Shown here piece by piece: positions 1 through 9,435 of a stretch of DNA of 64,000 nucleotides (position 1 is the first letter of the stretch; every line of letters starts with the position of its first letter). This DNA comes from Sphingobacteriales bacterium (GTDB lineage: Bacteria > Bacteroidota > Bacteroidia > Chitinophagales > UBA2359), in the NCBI GenBank assembly GCA_016706405.1, contig JADJJT010000001.1, positions 809,501-873,500 of the forward strand, given 5' to 3'. Both the position numbers and the translations under genes were made by a program. The notes under the pieces were generated by a model, which worked only from the letters and a program-made list of their open reading frames with translations, was not told where the DNA came from and made no database searches.

Positions 1-22
1 CTAACTTTTACAAACCCATATT

Positions 23-343
23 GTGGATACCAAGCGCTATTATAGTATTACCGAAGTGGCACAACTACTCGATGTATCGGCATCGGCTATACGTTTTTGG
101 GAAACCGAGTTTGGCAGCTACTTAAACCCCCGAAAAGACAATGCGGGCAAACGCTTATTTACATCCAAAGATGTGGAGCATCTTCAACATATTAAATACT
201 TGTTGAAAGAGCAAGGTCTAACCATTGAGGGCGCACGAAAAATAATTAACAAAAAACAACAAACCGATGACACCAATGCTGCCCTAATTGAAAAACTACA
301 GCGTTTACAAAAATATGTAATCAAGCTAAAAGATGGGCTTTAA
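23..343 (+). CDS. MerR-family transcriptional regulator (short)
   Basis: A 106-residue DNA-binding protein. Residues 5-75 form a MerR-type winged helix-turn-helix: a YYSITEVAQLL start helix, the SASAIRFWETEF recognition segment, then a KRLFTSKDVEHL wing and helix. The remaining ~30 residues are a short amphipathic helix, probably for dimerisation, and there is no separate effector domain, so this is the short Bacteroidota type rather than a metal or drug sensor. The reading frame is open upstream only to a stop at 2-4. GTG at 23 is the first conventional start and places the HTH at the expected distance from the N-terminus; ATT at 20 is a weaker alternative. The target genes are unknown. Confidence 0.85.
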   Translation: MDTKRYYSITEVAQLLDVSASAIRFWETEFGSYLNPRKDNAGKRLFTSKDVEHLQHIKYLLKEQGLTIEGARKIINKKQQTDDTNAALIEKLQRLQKYVIKLKDGL

Positions 344-508
344 GTGCAACTATAAACCCTGGCTTTCCGTTATTACTGTTCAGAATTTGACGCACAAACC
401 ATAAAATTAGCTGGCAAAACAGACTTTTTGCGCTTTTTTGCGTTATACCATCTTTAGTTTAACTGCCTGCTGCCTAAAAATTAAGCCAACTAACTAATCA
501 ACCAGTTT

Positions 509-541
509 ATGACGATGACGATGATGATGACGATAACAATG
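509..541 (+). repeat. ATG/ACG trinucleotide run at the PorU2-like start
   Basis: Thirty-three bases of almost pure ATG/ACG/ATA/ACA triplets precede and include the likely start codon at 539. They offer several in-frame ATGs (509, 515, 521, 524, 527, 539). Changes in triplet number would not shift the frame but would change which start lies best relative to ribosome entry. Confidence 0.7.
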
Positions 542-3500
542 CGTTTCAATAAATTTTATACTTGCTTTATACCTTTTTTATATATTAGCTTATTTTTAAT
601 TTATTTTTTTCAGAGCGTCCATGCCCAAACCAAATATGCCAACGATTGGATTGACTACCAGCAAACCTACCATAAAATTAAAGTAGGCAAAGAGGGCTTA
701 TACCGTATTAATACTGTTGTATTGACTGAAGCTGGTTTTACTACCCCCATTGGCGAGTATTTTAAACTATATTACTACGGGCAAGAGGTGCCCTTATACG
801 CTTCAACATCCGGATTAATGGGCGACCAAGATTACCTCGAATTTTATGGCCGACCAAATAACGGCAGTTTCGATACCAAACTATACAAACAAGCAACCTG
901 GCAGCCACACCAATACAAAAGTTTATTTTCTGACACCTCGGCCTATTACTTAACCTTTGTAAATAGTACCGACAATAAAAGATATATTAATGCGCAAAAC
1001 GATATTAACGACCCACCCGCACCTACGCCTTGGTTTATGCACAACCTGCTTACCATTGTTGACGAGGTACATAGCCCGGGCGAATCGGTAAAGATAAGTG
1101 GCGTTTTAAATAATTTAGCCGACTTTATGATGGGCGAGTGTTTTGCCAGCGAGCACCTGACTGATAATGCTAAACGCGATTTTAACCTAAAAGTATCCGG
1201 ATTATACACCAATGCCGATGCCCCCAATGCTTCCTTAGAAACCATTTTTATAGGCCGCAGCAACGCACTGCTTCAAAACGACCATAAAATATCGGTACAA
1301 ATTAACGGTGCCACTGCCGCCGATACCGTTTTTGACGGCTACAATATTTTGTACCTAAATTTGACTACAAAAGCGTCAACATTAACTACACCAACCACCA
1401 CCGTTACTATTAACAACAAAAAAGTGTATGATGAGTATATCAGTACCACCCAAATTGCCAGTATAAATTTAAGCTATCCGCACACTTTTGGTTTAGAAAA
1501 TAGCAGCTATTTGCGTTTTAAACTTAGTGCAAACCAAGACCACTACCTTGAAATTACCGAATTTAAGGGCGGCACTTCGCCTGTTTTGTACGATTTAACC
1601 AATGTACAGCGCTTTACGCCCGTTGATGATAACGGCGTTTATAAAATTAAATTACCTGCCATACCCAACGCCACCGATACTACCACCCGCACACTTTGGC
1701 TAAGTACTACTTCGGGGTTTAGTCAGCCCAACTCGGGCAATTACAGGGTTTTGGAAATGGAAAAAAAACAATTTACCAATTTTGGCCTGCTTGAAAATCA
1801 AGGCAATTATTTGCTTATTTCGCACCCGTATTTACAAACCGGAGGCGTGGACGAGGTAAGCCGTTATGCCAACTATCGCCGCAGCGCCCAAGGTGGGGGC
1901 TACAAAGTGGCACAAATAAATATTAACGAACTGTACGACCAATTTGCCTACGGCATTGAAAAACACCCTGTTGCCATTAAAGATTTTGTAAATTTTGCCA
2001 TAGATAAGTGGACAACCAAACCCAAATATCTGCTTTTGCTGGGCAAATCAATTAGTTACGAGGCTACCCGCGCCCCCTCAATTTACCATAAATGTTTGGT
2101 GCCAACTTTTGGCGAAAAGGCATCCGATATAATGCTTGCTACAAAGGGCTATTCAAATTACTACACACAATTAGCCGTTGGTCGCATACCCGCACAAAAC
2201 CCAAGCGAGGTTAAGGCTTACCTAAACAAAATAATTACTTACGAAGCCAACAAAACCAACCTGCCCTGCACCAAAACCGACCGCCGTTGGATGAAAGATG
2301 CCCTCCATATTGCTGGCGGCTATAATTTAGACGAATCGAAAGAGTTTATGGGTTATTTGTCGGGGTATAAACAAGCTTTCGAGCAGCCAAAATACGGCGG
2401 CAAAGTAGTGTTTACTTACAACAAAGTTACCGATGAGGTTATAACCAAAATAGATGACCTCGATGCCATTATTAACAACGGTTTAGCCGTACTTAATTTT
2501 TTTGGTCACTCGTCGGGGCAAACCTTTAACGTAGCACTAAAGCACCCCAAAGCGTACAAAAATTACAATAAATATCCATTTATATTTACAAGCTCGTGTT
2601 TTGTGGGCGATATACATTATTACGCCTTCGATGACAAAGGCAATTACCTGCCCAGCCTCCCCGAAGAATTTATACTATGCGACAGTTTGGGTGCTATTGG
2701 CTTTTTGGCTTCGGCAACTATTGGCCTGCCCACCCGCTTAGATTATTATATTGACCATGTTTACTATGGCTTTTGCGACTCGCTATACAACCAGCCTGTT
2801 GGTTTGGCGGCTCAAATGGCGGTAAAAAACACTTGGACAAAATACGCCAATAACGAAAACTCGTTCAAAATTACCGCCCAACAATATACTTTAACCGGAG
2901 ATCCGGCATTGGTGATTAACTCTTTTGAATTGCCCGACTTAGCAATCGAAACTCCGGATGTATTTTTTAACCCTCCCCTCATCAACCCGCAAGCTACCAG
3001 TTTTGAGGTAAACATAGTATTGCACAATTTAGGCAAAGCCGTTACCGATTCAATTAGCTTTACCCTTAACCACACGCTTCCCCAAGGGCAAATAAATACC
3101 TACACCTATAAATTGCCCACCCCACCTTACGCCGATACAGTTAAAATTACGATACCCATACCCAACCCCGAAGATATTGCCGGCGAAAACATTTTTACTG
3201 CCACTATTGATGCCAATAACCAACTAACCGAACCTTGCGAAAACAATAACAGTATTACAAAGCGGCTATTTATATACAATGACGTGTTGATACCTATTGC
3301 ACCCTGCAATTTTTCGATAGTAAATACAAAAAATCCGGATACTGAATTAACACTTTACGCCTCAACCGGACAGCCATTGGCAGAAAACAAATCCTATTTA
3401 TTTCAAATAGATACCACACAGGTTTTCAACCAACCACTTGCCCAAGCCACACAGCAAAGCAGTGGCGGCGTGCTGCAATTTAAACCCCAAATACCATTAA

Positions 3501-5125
3501 TTAATAATACCGTTTATTATTGGCGCACCGCCCCACAAACCACCGGTGGCAACGAGCCAAAATGGCGATATAGCTCGTTTGTATATTTACCTAACGAACC
3601 AGAAGGGTTTAACCAAAGTCATGCCTGGCAAATAGCCTCGTGCACATTTAAAAACGAGCAGTTAAACTATAATTTAAATACCCGCACTTTACAATTTACC
3701 CCCGGAAACAACTATGGAACCATTAGTACTTTGCCCTTAGGGCCTTCGTTGGGCTGGGGTAGTGTTAATTGGAATTTTGTGGGCAACGAAACCGAACTTG
3801 ACGACCAGTTTAGCCTCAAAATTTATGGTATTGCTGCCGATGAATCAGAAAAACTGCTGCTAACCCTTAGTGCTCCTTTGGCGGGGTCGGCAGATATTAG
3901 CACTATAAATGCGGCAACCTATCGGTTCATCCGGATGGAAGCAGAGTTTAAAGATACTATCAACAAAACACCGCTACAGTTAAATTACTGGCGGGTGCTT
4001 TTTCAACGCCCCTCAGAAATCGCCTTAGATGCACAGCGTTTGTTTAGTTTTTATAAAGATACCCTTGGTGCAGGAGATTTGTTGAAGCTACAAGTAGGCA
4101 TTTTTAACCCCTCGCAAACTGCTTCTGATAGTATTGTGGCTCAAATTACCCTGTTAAACCCCAAAAACGAGGCTACTCTGCTGCCTTTACCCCCGTTGCC
4201 CCCATTGCCCCCGCAAACCGCCGATACGCTTGTCTTTACTTACCCAACTCAAAATATGGCAGGCAATTATTTGTTAGAGGTAGAGCTAAACCATAACAAC
4301 GCGCAACCCGAAAAACATGCGTTTAACAACGTTTTGACCCTCCCTTTTTATGTGCTAAACGATAAAGTAAACCCCGTAATAGATGTTACTTTTGATGGGC
4401 GCAGGGTAATTGATGGCGAAATTATATCGGCAAAACCCGATATACGCATACAACTGCATGATGATAGCCGGTTTTTAGCCCTAAACGACACAGCCGATAT
4501 ACAATTAACCCTATTATTGCCCGATACAACCAAGCAGGGCAAACCCTTACTTGAACAACGCATTTATTTTAATCATCCGGATATTTTGTTTGTGGCTGCT
4601 ACATCCGACTTAGCGCAAAAAGGAAAAAATACTGCCTATATTAAATTTACGCCCAACTTTACCGCCGATGGTCAATATGGTTTGCTTATAACTGCTAAAG
4701 ACCGCAGTGGCAATGCTTTTGCCAACCAAACCTGGCGCACTACGTTTAAGGTAATTACCAAAACAAGTATTAGTAACTGGTACACCTACCCAAACCCTTT
4801 TACCACCCAAACCCGGTTTGTGTTTACTATTACAGGCAGCGAGGTGCCTAACGATATTAAGGTTCAAATACTTACCATATCGGGCAAGGTGGTACGCGAA
4901 ATTACGCGCGCCGAATTAGGCCCTTTACACATAGGCAACAATATAACCGATTTTGCTTGGGATGGCACCGACCAACACGGCGACCCCTTGGGTAATGGCG
5001 TGTATTTGTACAAAGTAGTGGTACAGCAAAACAACCAAGCCTTAGACCACTATGCTACCCCAGCCGACAAACTGCAACTGTTTACCAGCAATCAAAATTA
5101 TGGCAAAATTTATTTGCTCAGGTAA
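509..5125 (+). CDS. PorU2-like C25 (gingipain-type) cysteine peptidase with T9SS sorting domain
   Basis: A cell-surface protein of about 1530 residues. A signal peptide (hydrophobic stretch ending in VHAQ, near residue 40) is followed by a long beta-rich pro-region and a peptidase C25 domain at roughly 440-810. The catalytic dyad is visible: His667 in an FFGHSSG motif and Cys697 in TSSCFVGD. Ig-like and CARDB-like beta regions follow, and the last ~85 residues form a T9SS C-terminal domain beginning at a YPNPF motif. Having its own sorting domain fits the PorU2-type homologues more than PorU itself, the sortase that removes such domains. The listed ATG sits in an ATG/ACG trinucleotide run; ATG at 539 gives a more normal signal peptide (MRFNKF...) and is my preferred start. 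Confidence 0.85.
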   Translation: MTMTMMMTITMRFNKFYTCFIPFLYISLFLIYFFQSVHAQTKYANDWIDYQQTYHKIKVGKEGLYRINTVVLTEAGFTTPIGEYFKLYYYGQEVPLYASTSGLMGDQDYLEFYGRPNNGSFDTKLYKQATWQPHQYKSLFSDTSAYYLTFVNSTDNKRYINAQNDINDPPAPTPWFMHNLLTIVDEVHSPGESVKISGVLNNLADFMMGECFASEHLTDNAKRDFNLKVSGLYTNADAPNASLETIFIGRSNALLQNDHKISVQINGATAADTVFDGYNILYLNLTTKASTLTTPTTTVTINNKKVYDEYISTTQIASINLSYPHTFGLENSSYLRFKLSANQDHYLEITEFKGGTSPVLYDLTNVQRFTPVDDNGVYKIKLPAIPNATDTTTRTLWLSTTSGFSQPNSGNYRVLEMEKKQFTNFGLLENQGNYLLISHPYLQTGGVDEVSRYANYRRSAQGGGYKVAQININELYDQFAYGIEKHPVAIKDFVNFAIDKWTTKPKYLLLLGKSISYEATRAPSIYHKCLVPTFGEKASDIMLATKGYSNYYTQLAVGRIPAQNPSEVKAYLNKIITYEANKTNLPCTKTDRRWMKDALHIAGGYNLDESKEFMGYLSGYKQAFEQPKYGGKVVFTYNKVTDEVITKIDDLDAIINNGLAVLNFFGHSSGQTFNVALKHPKAYKNYNKYPFIFTSSCFVGDIHYYAFDDKGNYLPSLPEEFILCDSLGAIGFLASATIGLPTRLDYYIDHVYYGFCDSLYNQPVGLAAQMAVKNTWTKYANNENSFKITAQQYTLTGDPALVINSFELPDLAIETPDVFFNPPLINPQATSFEVNIVLHNLGKAVTDSISFTLNHTLPQGQINTYTYKLPTPPYADTVKITIPIPNPEDIAGENIFTATIDANNQLTEPCENNNSITKRLFIYNDVLIPIAPCNFSIVNTKNPDTELTLYASTGQPLAENKSYLFQIDTTQVFNQPLAQATQQSSGGVLQFKPQIPLINNTVYYWRTAPQTTGGNEPKWRYSSFVYLPNEPEGFNQSHAWQIASCTFKNEQLNYNLNTRTLQFTPGNNYGTISTLPLGPSLGWGSVNWNFVGNETELDDQFSLKIYGIAADESEKLLLTLSAPLAGSADISTINAATYRFIRMEAEFKDTINKTPLQLNYWRVLFQRPSEIALDAQRLFSFYKDTLGAGDLLKLQVGIFNPSQTASDSIVAQITLLNPKNEATLLPLPPLPPLPPQTADTLVFTYPTQNMAGNYLLEVELNHNNAQPEKHAFNNVLTLPFYVLNDKVNPVIDVTFDGRRVIDGEIISAKPDIRIQLHDDSRFLALNDTADIQLTLLLPDTTKQGKPLLEQRIYFNHPDILFVAATSDLAQKGKNTAYIKFTPNFTADGQYGLLITAKDRSGNAFANQTWRTTFKVITKTSISNWYTYPNPFTTQTRFVFTITGSEVPNDIKVQILTISGKVVREITRAELGPLHIGNNITDFAWDGTDQHGDPLGNGVYLYKVVVQQNNQALDHYATPADKLQLFTSNQNYGKIYLLR

Positions 5126-5230
5126 GCGGGCATAAATTTACAGGCTATGTGTTTTTGTTTTAGAATCTTCGCTTTCGTAACCGCTTAGGTTGTTGCGTTT
5201 GTAAAATAGGTGAGGGCAAATAAAGTTCTT

Positions 5231-5579
5231 TTATTCGGATAGGGTAAATGCGTTTAAGCAGTACCCTCCGCTCGCCACCAAAATTTTACCCACTATTACA
5301 GGTTTTTCTTCTTCTTTTTCCGGATTGTTTGGCGTGAAATGGTAATAGTAGATGCCTTGGGCTAAATTATTGGGCAAATTGTAAGCATTATATCCGGATG
5401 GAATAGCGGCAACCGACCAAACCAACTGCCCGCTTGGGGTGCGTGTATATTAACCGACCCACCCGGCGGCTTGTAGCGCGTAGCGCCTTTTACAGGTATT
5501 GCCTGCTGGGTATGGGTTATATAGTGGTGTTAACTAATTGCCCTATACGGTTGTAGCGCATGTTTTGTGTTGCTTCATA
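5231..5579 (-). pseudogene. Decayed C-terminal fragment of a T9SS cargo protein
   Basis: Read on the minus strand, two broken pieces resemble a T9SS C-terminal sorting domain. The upstream piece (about 5535-5579) reads MRYNRIGQLVN, like the first strands of such domains. The downstream piece (to the stop at 5231) reads SGQLVWSVAAIPSGYN, then LAQGIYYYHF, then VGKILVA, the usual order of the last strands (QGIYYY followed by a basic strand). A stop and a frame change lie between them, and no body of a protein precedes them. I read this as the leftover tail of a lost surface protein. Confidence 0.55.
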
Positions 5580-5652
5580 ATTTTTAAAATTTAAAATGAA
5601 AAATTATATTAGTTTGCGGCAAATAGAACACATTTTTTATTTAATTGCAAGA

Positions 5653-5661
5653 GGGGGGGGG
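5653..5661. repeat. Run of nine Gs
   Basis: A nine-base G homopolymer in AT-rich non-coding DNA, next to a dispersed 33-bp repeat. It is prone to slippage and to sequencing error. The short ORF that spans it (5596-5796) has no protein-like features and is not called. Confidence 0.6.
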
Positions 5662-5683
5662 AGAAATTATCCGGAATTATACT

Positions 5684-5716
5684 GTTTCGGCAAGTTCAAT
5701 TCATCGGTTTGTGGAA
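5684..5716 (+). repeat. 33-bp dispersed repeat, copy 1
   Basis: GTTTCGGCAAGTTCAATTCA and the following GTTTGTGGAA match 21546-21577 except for two transitions and one two-base gap. Confidence 0.65.
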
Positions 5717-5771
5717 AAAAGGGATTGGCAGTTGTTTGCCCAGCAGCGAAAGGCTTATATTTTCTTAAATC

Positions 5772-5802
5772 AAAATTAAAATTAAAATTAAATTAAAATT
5801 AA
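5772..5802. repeat. ATTAAA tandem repeat overlapping the SGNH hydrolase stop codon
   Basis: About five imperfect copies of an AAAATT/ATTAAA unit occupy this stretch and run into the minus-strand stop codon at 5799-5801. Confidence 0.6.
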
Positions 5803-7391
5803 GAGCCAGCTTTAGCCTCAAACTTCATTTTGTACAATAGTGCTTCAATTAAACGGTTGGCAATAATTTTACCACCCTTAAAATTAACATGTACAAAATC
5901 TTTATTGGCCAAGGGCGGGTTAGCTTGCCCAAACTGTGCCATTGACCCTTCGCCGCCCATGGCTTTTAAAATGCTCCAATAGCCTATGCCGTGTTTTTTT
6001 GCTAAGTTGCGCTGCGTTTCTTCAAGGGTTAAAACTGCCGGCACGGTTTTATAAACGCCATTATCTAAGTAGGCGATATCGTTAACACCCAACAAAATAA
6101 AAGCAGTATTGGGCAGGGCTGCTTGTAGCCGGCTTATTACTTTACTCATGGCGCGCTCGTACCAGCCAAACTGCGTTGTTTTACTGCTTATAATATTAGG
6201 ACCAAACTGCAAAAAAATTAACTGATGGTGGTACAAAGTATCAAATGATTGCCAAATAGGGTCGGTAATTTTGTCTAAGGCAATGCCCGAATTACCCCTG
6301 ACGGCAAAATTATTGACATAAACGCCAGCTTGGTCTTCAAAAGCAAATCCGTAAATAGTGGGCAAATGTTGCGAGTCGAAAAAAGCATCAATTTGTTTGG
6401 CGTTTGCGCCTAAAAGCTCAAACTTTGCCAAACCTTGTATATTAGCAGCAGCAGGCATAACATAATTAATTGCCTGAGCTTGGTTGATACTTAACTGCAT
6501 GGCCACCGGATAATCGGATTGATAAAAAACAGCGATATTTGGTAATTTTTGATTATATTTTTTAAAAGAAGTACCGCCATAATGCACCATATTACCCACC
6601 TCCGGAGCAAAAGCTTGTCCGGAAAAACCTAACTGTAATTGCGCCTCTTTATTTCGCAATAAGTTGTAAGTTGTCCATCCCGAAAAATCGTGTTCAACCG
6701 TAGGGCGTTGGTTTTTTAGCGTTAGCGAAGTTATTGGCATATAACCCACGCCAATACCGCCAAATAAAAATTGAAGCTGTTCGCGCACGTCTCCTACTAA
6801 AATATCGCCTTCAATAAACGAGTCGCCAAAAAAGCCAATGCGCACTTTGCCCTCGTCATTGGCAGCATTGTTAAGTTGTTGGGCAAGTTTTGTCAATAAA
6901 TTGCCCGCAGGTGTAAAATCTTCGATAAGTGTTTTGGGCTTTACTGAGTCGGGGAAAACAATTCCGGCAAAACCTGGTAGCTGGCGCGTGTTTGCAGAAA
7001 GGTTTTCTAACGAGTTGTTGTCAATATGGAGCACCGTTGCCAGTACCATTGCGTCTTTGTTTTTTGATGAAGCATTATTGGTAACAGCAATATTTTTTTC
7101 TCCGGATAAATTGCTGCGATTACTGGGCGGCAATAGGTCATTTTTTTGAGCAGCCAAGGCAGTATTAGTAGTATCGAAACTCGACCGGGTACTTGTATCA
7201 ATAGGTTGTGGGGGCTGCTGCGCATTTGTATCACTGGGCAATAGCGGCCAAAATGCCAGGCGCTTGGTTTGGTAACTGCCAATTTTTGCACAAGGCAATG
7301 CCGAGCCCAGTACCAAAATAAGGGCAATTAAAACAACTAACAAAGTAGGGCGCCAAAGTGTATTCTTACTATTATTATTTTTAATGGACAT
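5799..7391 (-). CDS. SGNH/GDSL-family hydrolase, membrane-anchored
   Basis: A 530-residue envelope protein. Residues ~13-32 form a single N-terminal membrane anchor, followed by a low-complexity Ser/Thr/Asn-rich linker to about residue 180. The SGNH hydrolase fold follows: block I GDSF with the nucleophile Ser191, a QFGPN stretch in the position of block III, and the Asp498-x-x-His501 pair of block V in DFVHVNFKGG. Related Bacteroidota proteins act on O-acetyl groups of surface polysaccharide or peptidoglycan, but the substrate cannot be read from the sequence. The gene stands alone, and the ATG at 7391 directly precedes the anchor. Confidence 0.8.
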   Translation of the reverse strand: MSIKNNNSKNTLWRPTLLVVLIALILVLGSALPCAKIGSYQTKRLAFWPLLPSDTNAQQPPQPIDTSTRSSFDTTNTALAAQKNDLLPPSNRSNLSGEKNIAVTNNASSKNKDAMVLATVLHIDNNSLENLSANTRQLPGFAGIVFPDSVKPKTLIEDFTPAGNLLTKLAQQLNNAANDEGKVRIGFFGDSFIEGDILVGDVREQLQFLFGGIGVGYMPITSLTLKNQRPTVEHDFSGWTTYNLLRNKEAQLQLGFSGQAFAPEVGNMVHYGGTSFKKYNQKLPNIAVFYQSDYPVAMQLSINQAQAINYVMPAAANIQGLAKFELLGANAKQIDAFFDSQHLPTIYGFAFEDQAGVYVNNFAVRGNSGIALDKITDPIWQSFDTLYHHQLIFLQFGPNIISSKTTQFGWYERAMSKVISRLQAALPNTAFILLGVNDIAYLDNGVYKTVPAVLTLEETQRNLAKKHGIGYWSILKAMGGEGSMAQFGQANPPLANKDFVHVNFKGGKIIANRLIEALLYKMKFEAKAGS

Positions 7392-7432
7392 GCGCCAAAC
7401 AGCAACCTAAAAAATAAATAAAAAACTAAAGC

Positions 7433-7440
7433 GCAAAATT
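7433..7440 (-). promoter_or_regulatory. Probable -7 element for the SGNH hydrolase gene
   Basis: On the minus strand this reads TAATTTTG, a match to the Bacteroidota -7 consensus TAnnTTTG, about 42 bases upstream of the start codon. No clear -33 TTTG was found at the usual spacing. Confidence 0.4.
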
Positions 7441-7589
7441 AGGTACAAAACTCAAACAAAGCATCTGTTTGTTTAATATTAGTTCGTAGTTACAACTTAT
7501 TTGTTTAAACAAGCAAATTGCTAAGGTAACAACTACAATATCTTAAATTAGTAGCCAAGAAAAAAAACAGGCTAAACGCGGCTTAGCTA

Positions 7590-7619
7590 TTGTATTTTAT
7601 AAAACTTGCCGTATCTTTG
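7590..7619 (+). promoter_or_regulatory. Bacteroidota-type promoter of tRNA-Cys
   Basis: TTG at 7590-7592 and TATCTTTG at 7612-7619 are separated by 19 bases. This matches the -33/-7 arrangement (TTTG and TAnnTTTG) known for the primary sigma factor of this phylum. The mature tRNA begins 36 bases downstream of the -7 element. Confidence 0.75.
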
Positions 7620-7655
7620 CGGCTTAAATAATTCCAAATTCATTACTTTTTGAAT

Positions 7656-7726
7656 GGTCGGATGGCCGAGTGGCTAGGCAGAGGTCTGCAAAACCTCGTA
7701 CAGCGGTTCGAATCCGCTTCCGACCT
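7656..7726 (+). tRNA. tRNA-Cys (anticodon GCA)
   Basis: A 71-nt cloverleaf. The 7-bp acceptor stem GGTCGGA pairs with TCCGACC. The D arm has a GCC/GGC stem; the anticodon stem GAGGT/ACCTC encloses the loop CTGCAAA with anticodon GCA; the T arm AGCGG/CCGCT carries the loop TTCGAAT. The discriminator base is T, the expected identity element for cysteine tRNA. The 3' CCA is not fully encoded (CCT follows). Confidence 0.95.
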
Positions 7727-7735
7727 CCTAAAAAC

Positions 7736-7779
7736 ATCCGGATATTAGCCATGGCGTGCTAATGTCCGGATTGTTTTTT
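7736..7779 (+). terminator. Rho-independent terminator after tRNA-Cys
   Basis: A 14-bp stem (7736-7749 with 7758-7771, one G-T pair) is followed by TGTTTTTT. Both arms contain the TCCGGA hexamer that is repeated across the window. Confidence 0.85.
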
Positions 7780-8082
7780 ATACGTAGTTGTTTAGTATAT
7801 TTGCCCAACCTTCTTCAGATACTACTTAAGTTAAGCAGCGAAATGCTTTTGATACCCTCTACACTCATACGGAAACCGCCGGCTGCCCAAAAACTATTCA
7901 AGCAAAGCCTAAAATACTGCTTTAATTGCCAATAGCCTATAAGGTGGCCAGACCGCAAATCATCTTGTTTTCATAAAAATATACTGTTTGCGAAACCTGC
8001 GCTTGTTAAACTTTTACCCAAACCAAACTGTTTTACCTCTTAACGCTCAATGGGCGCACTATGCCGTAAAATGTAAAACATC
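7780..8082. other. Gap upstream of the split membrane protein gene, with a possible gene remnant
   Basis: No gene could be recognised. On the minus strand 7815-7970 is an open run of 52 codons without a convincing start whose translation looks protein-like (it ends FRMSVEGIKS followed by a short helix). It may be a remnant of a lost gene or chance. Confidence 0.3.
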
Positions 8083-9296
8083 ATGAAAGCCGAATGGTGT
8101 AAAATTAGCTTATTTTTTCTTTTCGTTGTAGCATTTATAGGAACATTGCTTCGATTGGTTGCTTACGTCCCAATTCCATTTAAATATACAAATTTTGTTC
8201 ATGCCCATTCCCACACAGCCTTTCAGGGTTGGGTTTATCTTACTATGTTTTTACTGCTTGCCAACACCTTTTTAACGGATAGGCAAATAGAAAAAAAAAG
8301 ATATTTATTGCAGTTTAAACTCACTATCTTTATTATTTTTGGGGTTTTGGTTTCGTTTTCTTTACAAGGTTATGGCCTGTATTCCATTATTTTTCAACCT
8401 TATACCAACTGCTTAACTATTGGTTTATTTATAGCTTTTTGACCGACCTAAAGTCCGGAAATTATGCTGCACAAAACGCCATTTCGGTAAAATTTATAAA
8501 ATCCGGACTTTGGTTTGGTTTGTTCTCAACATTATTCCCCTATGGGGTAGGCATATTGTCGGCCAAGGGGCTAAACGGAACAGAAGCCTATCATTCATTT
8601 GTCTATTCTTTTTTGCACTTTCAATACAACGGTTGGTTTTTATTGGTCGTTTTAGGGCTGTTTTTTAATTATTTAGACCGGAATGACCTGCCGTATAACC
8701 ACAAACTTGGCAACCAATTTTATTGGCTTATGGCTGTAGTTGTTATTCCCTCTCTTGCCCTCTCTTTGTTAGGCATGAAATTTTCGGCCCCCTTGTTGCC
8801 TGTCGCCACCCTATCGGCAATTATTTTAGGCGTAGCCTTGATTTGTTTTATTTTAATAATTCGACCACTTTTGCCTACTTTTATTCGCAACAAAAATACT
8901 TGGTTTAAATTGTATTTTTTTGCCTTTTTGCTGTCGTTTATTTTGAAGATTATTTTACAATGTCTTTCCATTTTTCCGGATTTTAAAACCTACGCCTTTT
9001 CTAATAAACTAATTATAGTGGCTTATTTACACCTAAGCCTCATCGGTGCCATATCTTTTTTGTTCTTCTCGCTTTTAATTGAAAAGAAATGGTTAGTTTT
9101 GAATGGGCGGGTTAAAACCGGCAGCATATTTTTACTGCTGGGCTTTGCAACAACAGAAATATTATTGGTATTGACAGGGCTTGGTTTGTTTTACGACCAG
9201 CTACTTCTAATTACAGGAAGTGCTGCTATGGCTTTGGGTGTGTTGTTAATGATTATCAGCGGAAGTCCAAAAAAAATACAATATAAAACAATATAA
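8083..9296 (+). pseudogene. Multi-pass membrane protein with HxH motif, split by a frameshift
   Basis: Two adjoining frames (8083-8442 and 8439-9296) read as one membrane protein of about 400 residues with some ten to twelve hydrophobic segments. The first part carries FVHAHSHTAFQGWVY and the second FLHFQYNGW and HLSLIG, spaced like the His-bearing helices of heme-copper-oxidase-like or NnrS-like membrane proteins; I infer only a distant relation. The break lies near 8430: one missing base in a T-rich stretch turns what should continue as ...LFYSFLTDLKS into a TGA stop. The second ORF has only a TTG start overlapping that stop, so decay or sequence error is more likely than two real genes. 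Confidence 0.65.
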
Positions 9297-9378
9297 ATTG
9301 CTGCCGCGTTGGCAAGAGCAGTACCTTAGGATAGACGGTTGGCAATACCGATTTCCGGATTTTAGATGCTATTATTTT

Positions 9379-9386
9379 TACCTTTG
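9379..9386 (+). promoter_or_regulatory. Probable -7 element for the 9436 gene
   Basis: TACCTTTG matches TAnnTTTG, 49 bases upstream of the start codon. No good -33 TTTG at the usual spacing. Confidence 0.4.
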
Positions 9387-9435
9387 CAAATCTTCGTCAG
9401 TATAATAGGCTATCACTAAAAAATATTTTTAAGCA

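Noticed and set aside
5596..5796. 66-residue ORF across the G-run
   Set aside because: It runs through a G homopolymer, a dispersed repeat and an ATTAAA tandem tract, with no protein-like pattern.
8439..9296. Second half of the split membrane protein as an independent gene
   Set aside because: It has only a TTG start inside the stop of the first half, and it continues the topology of the same protein.
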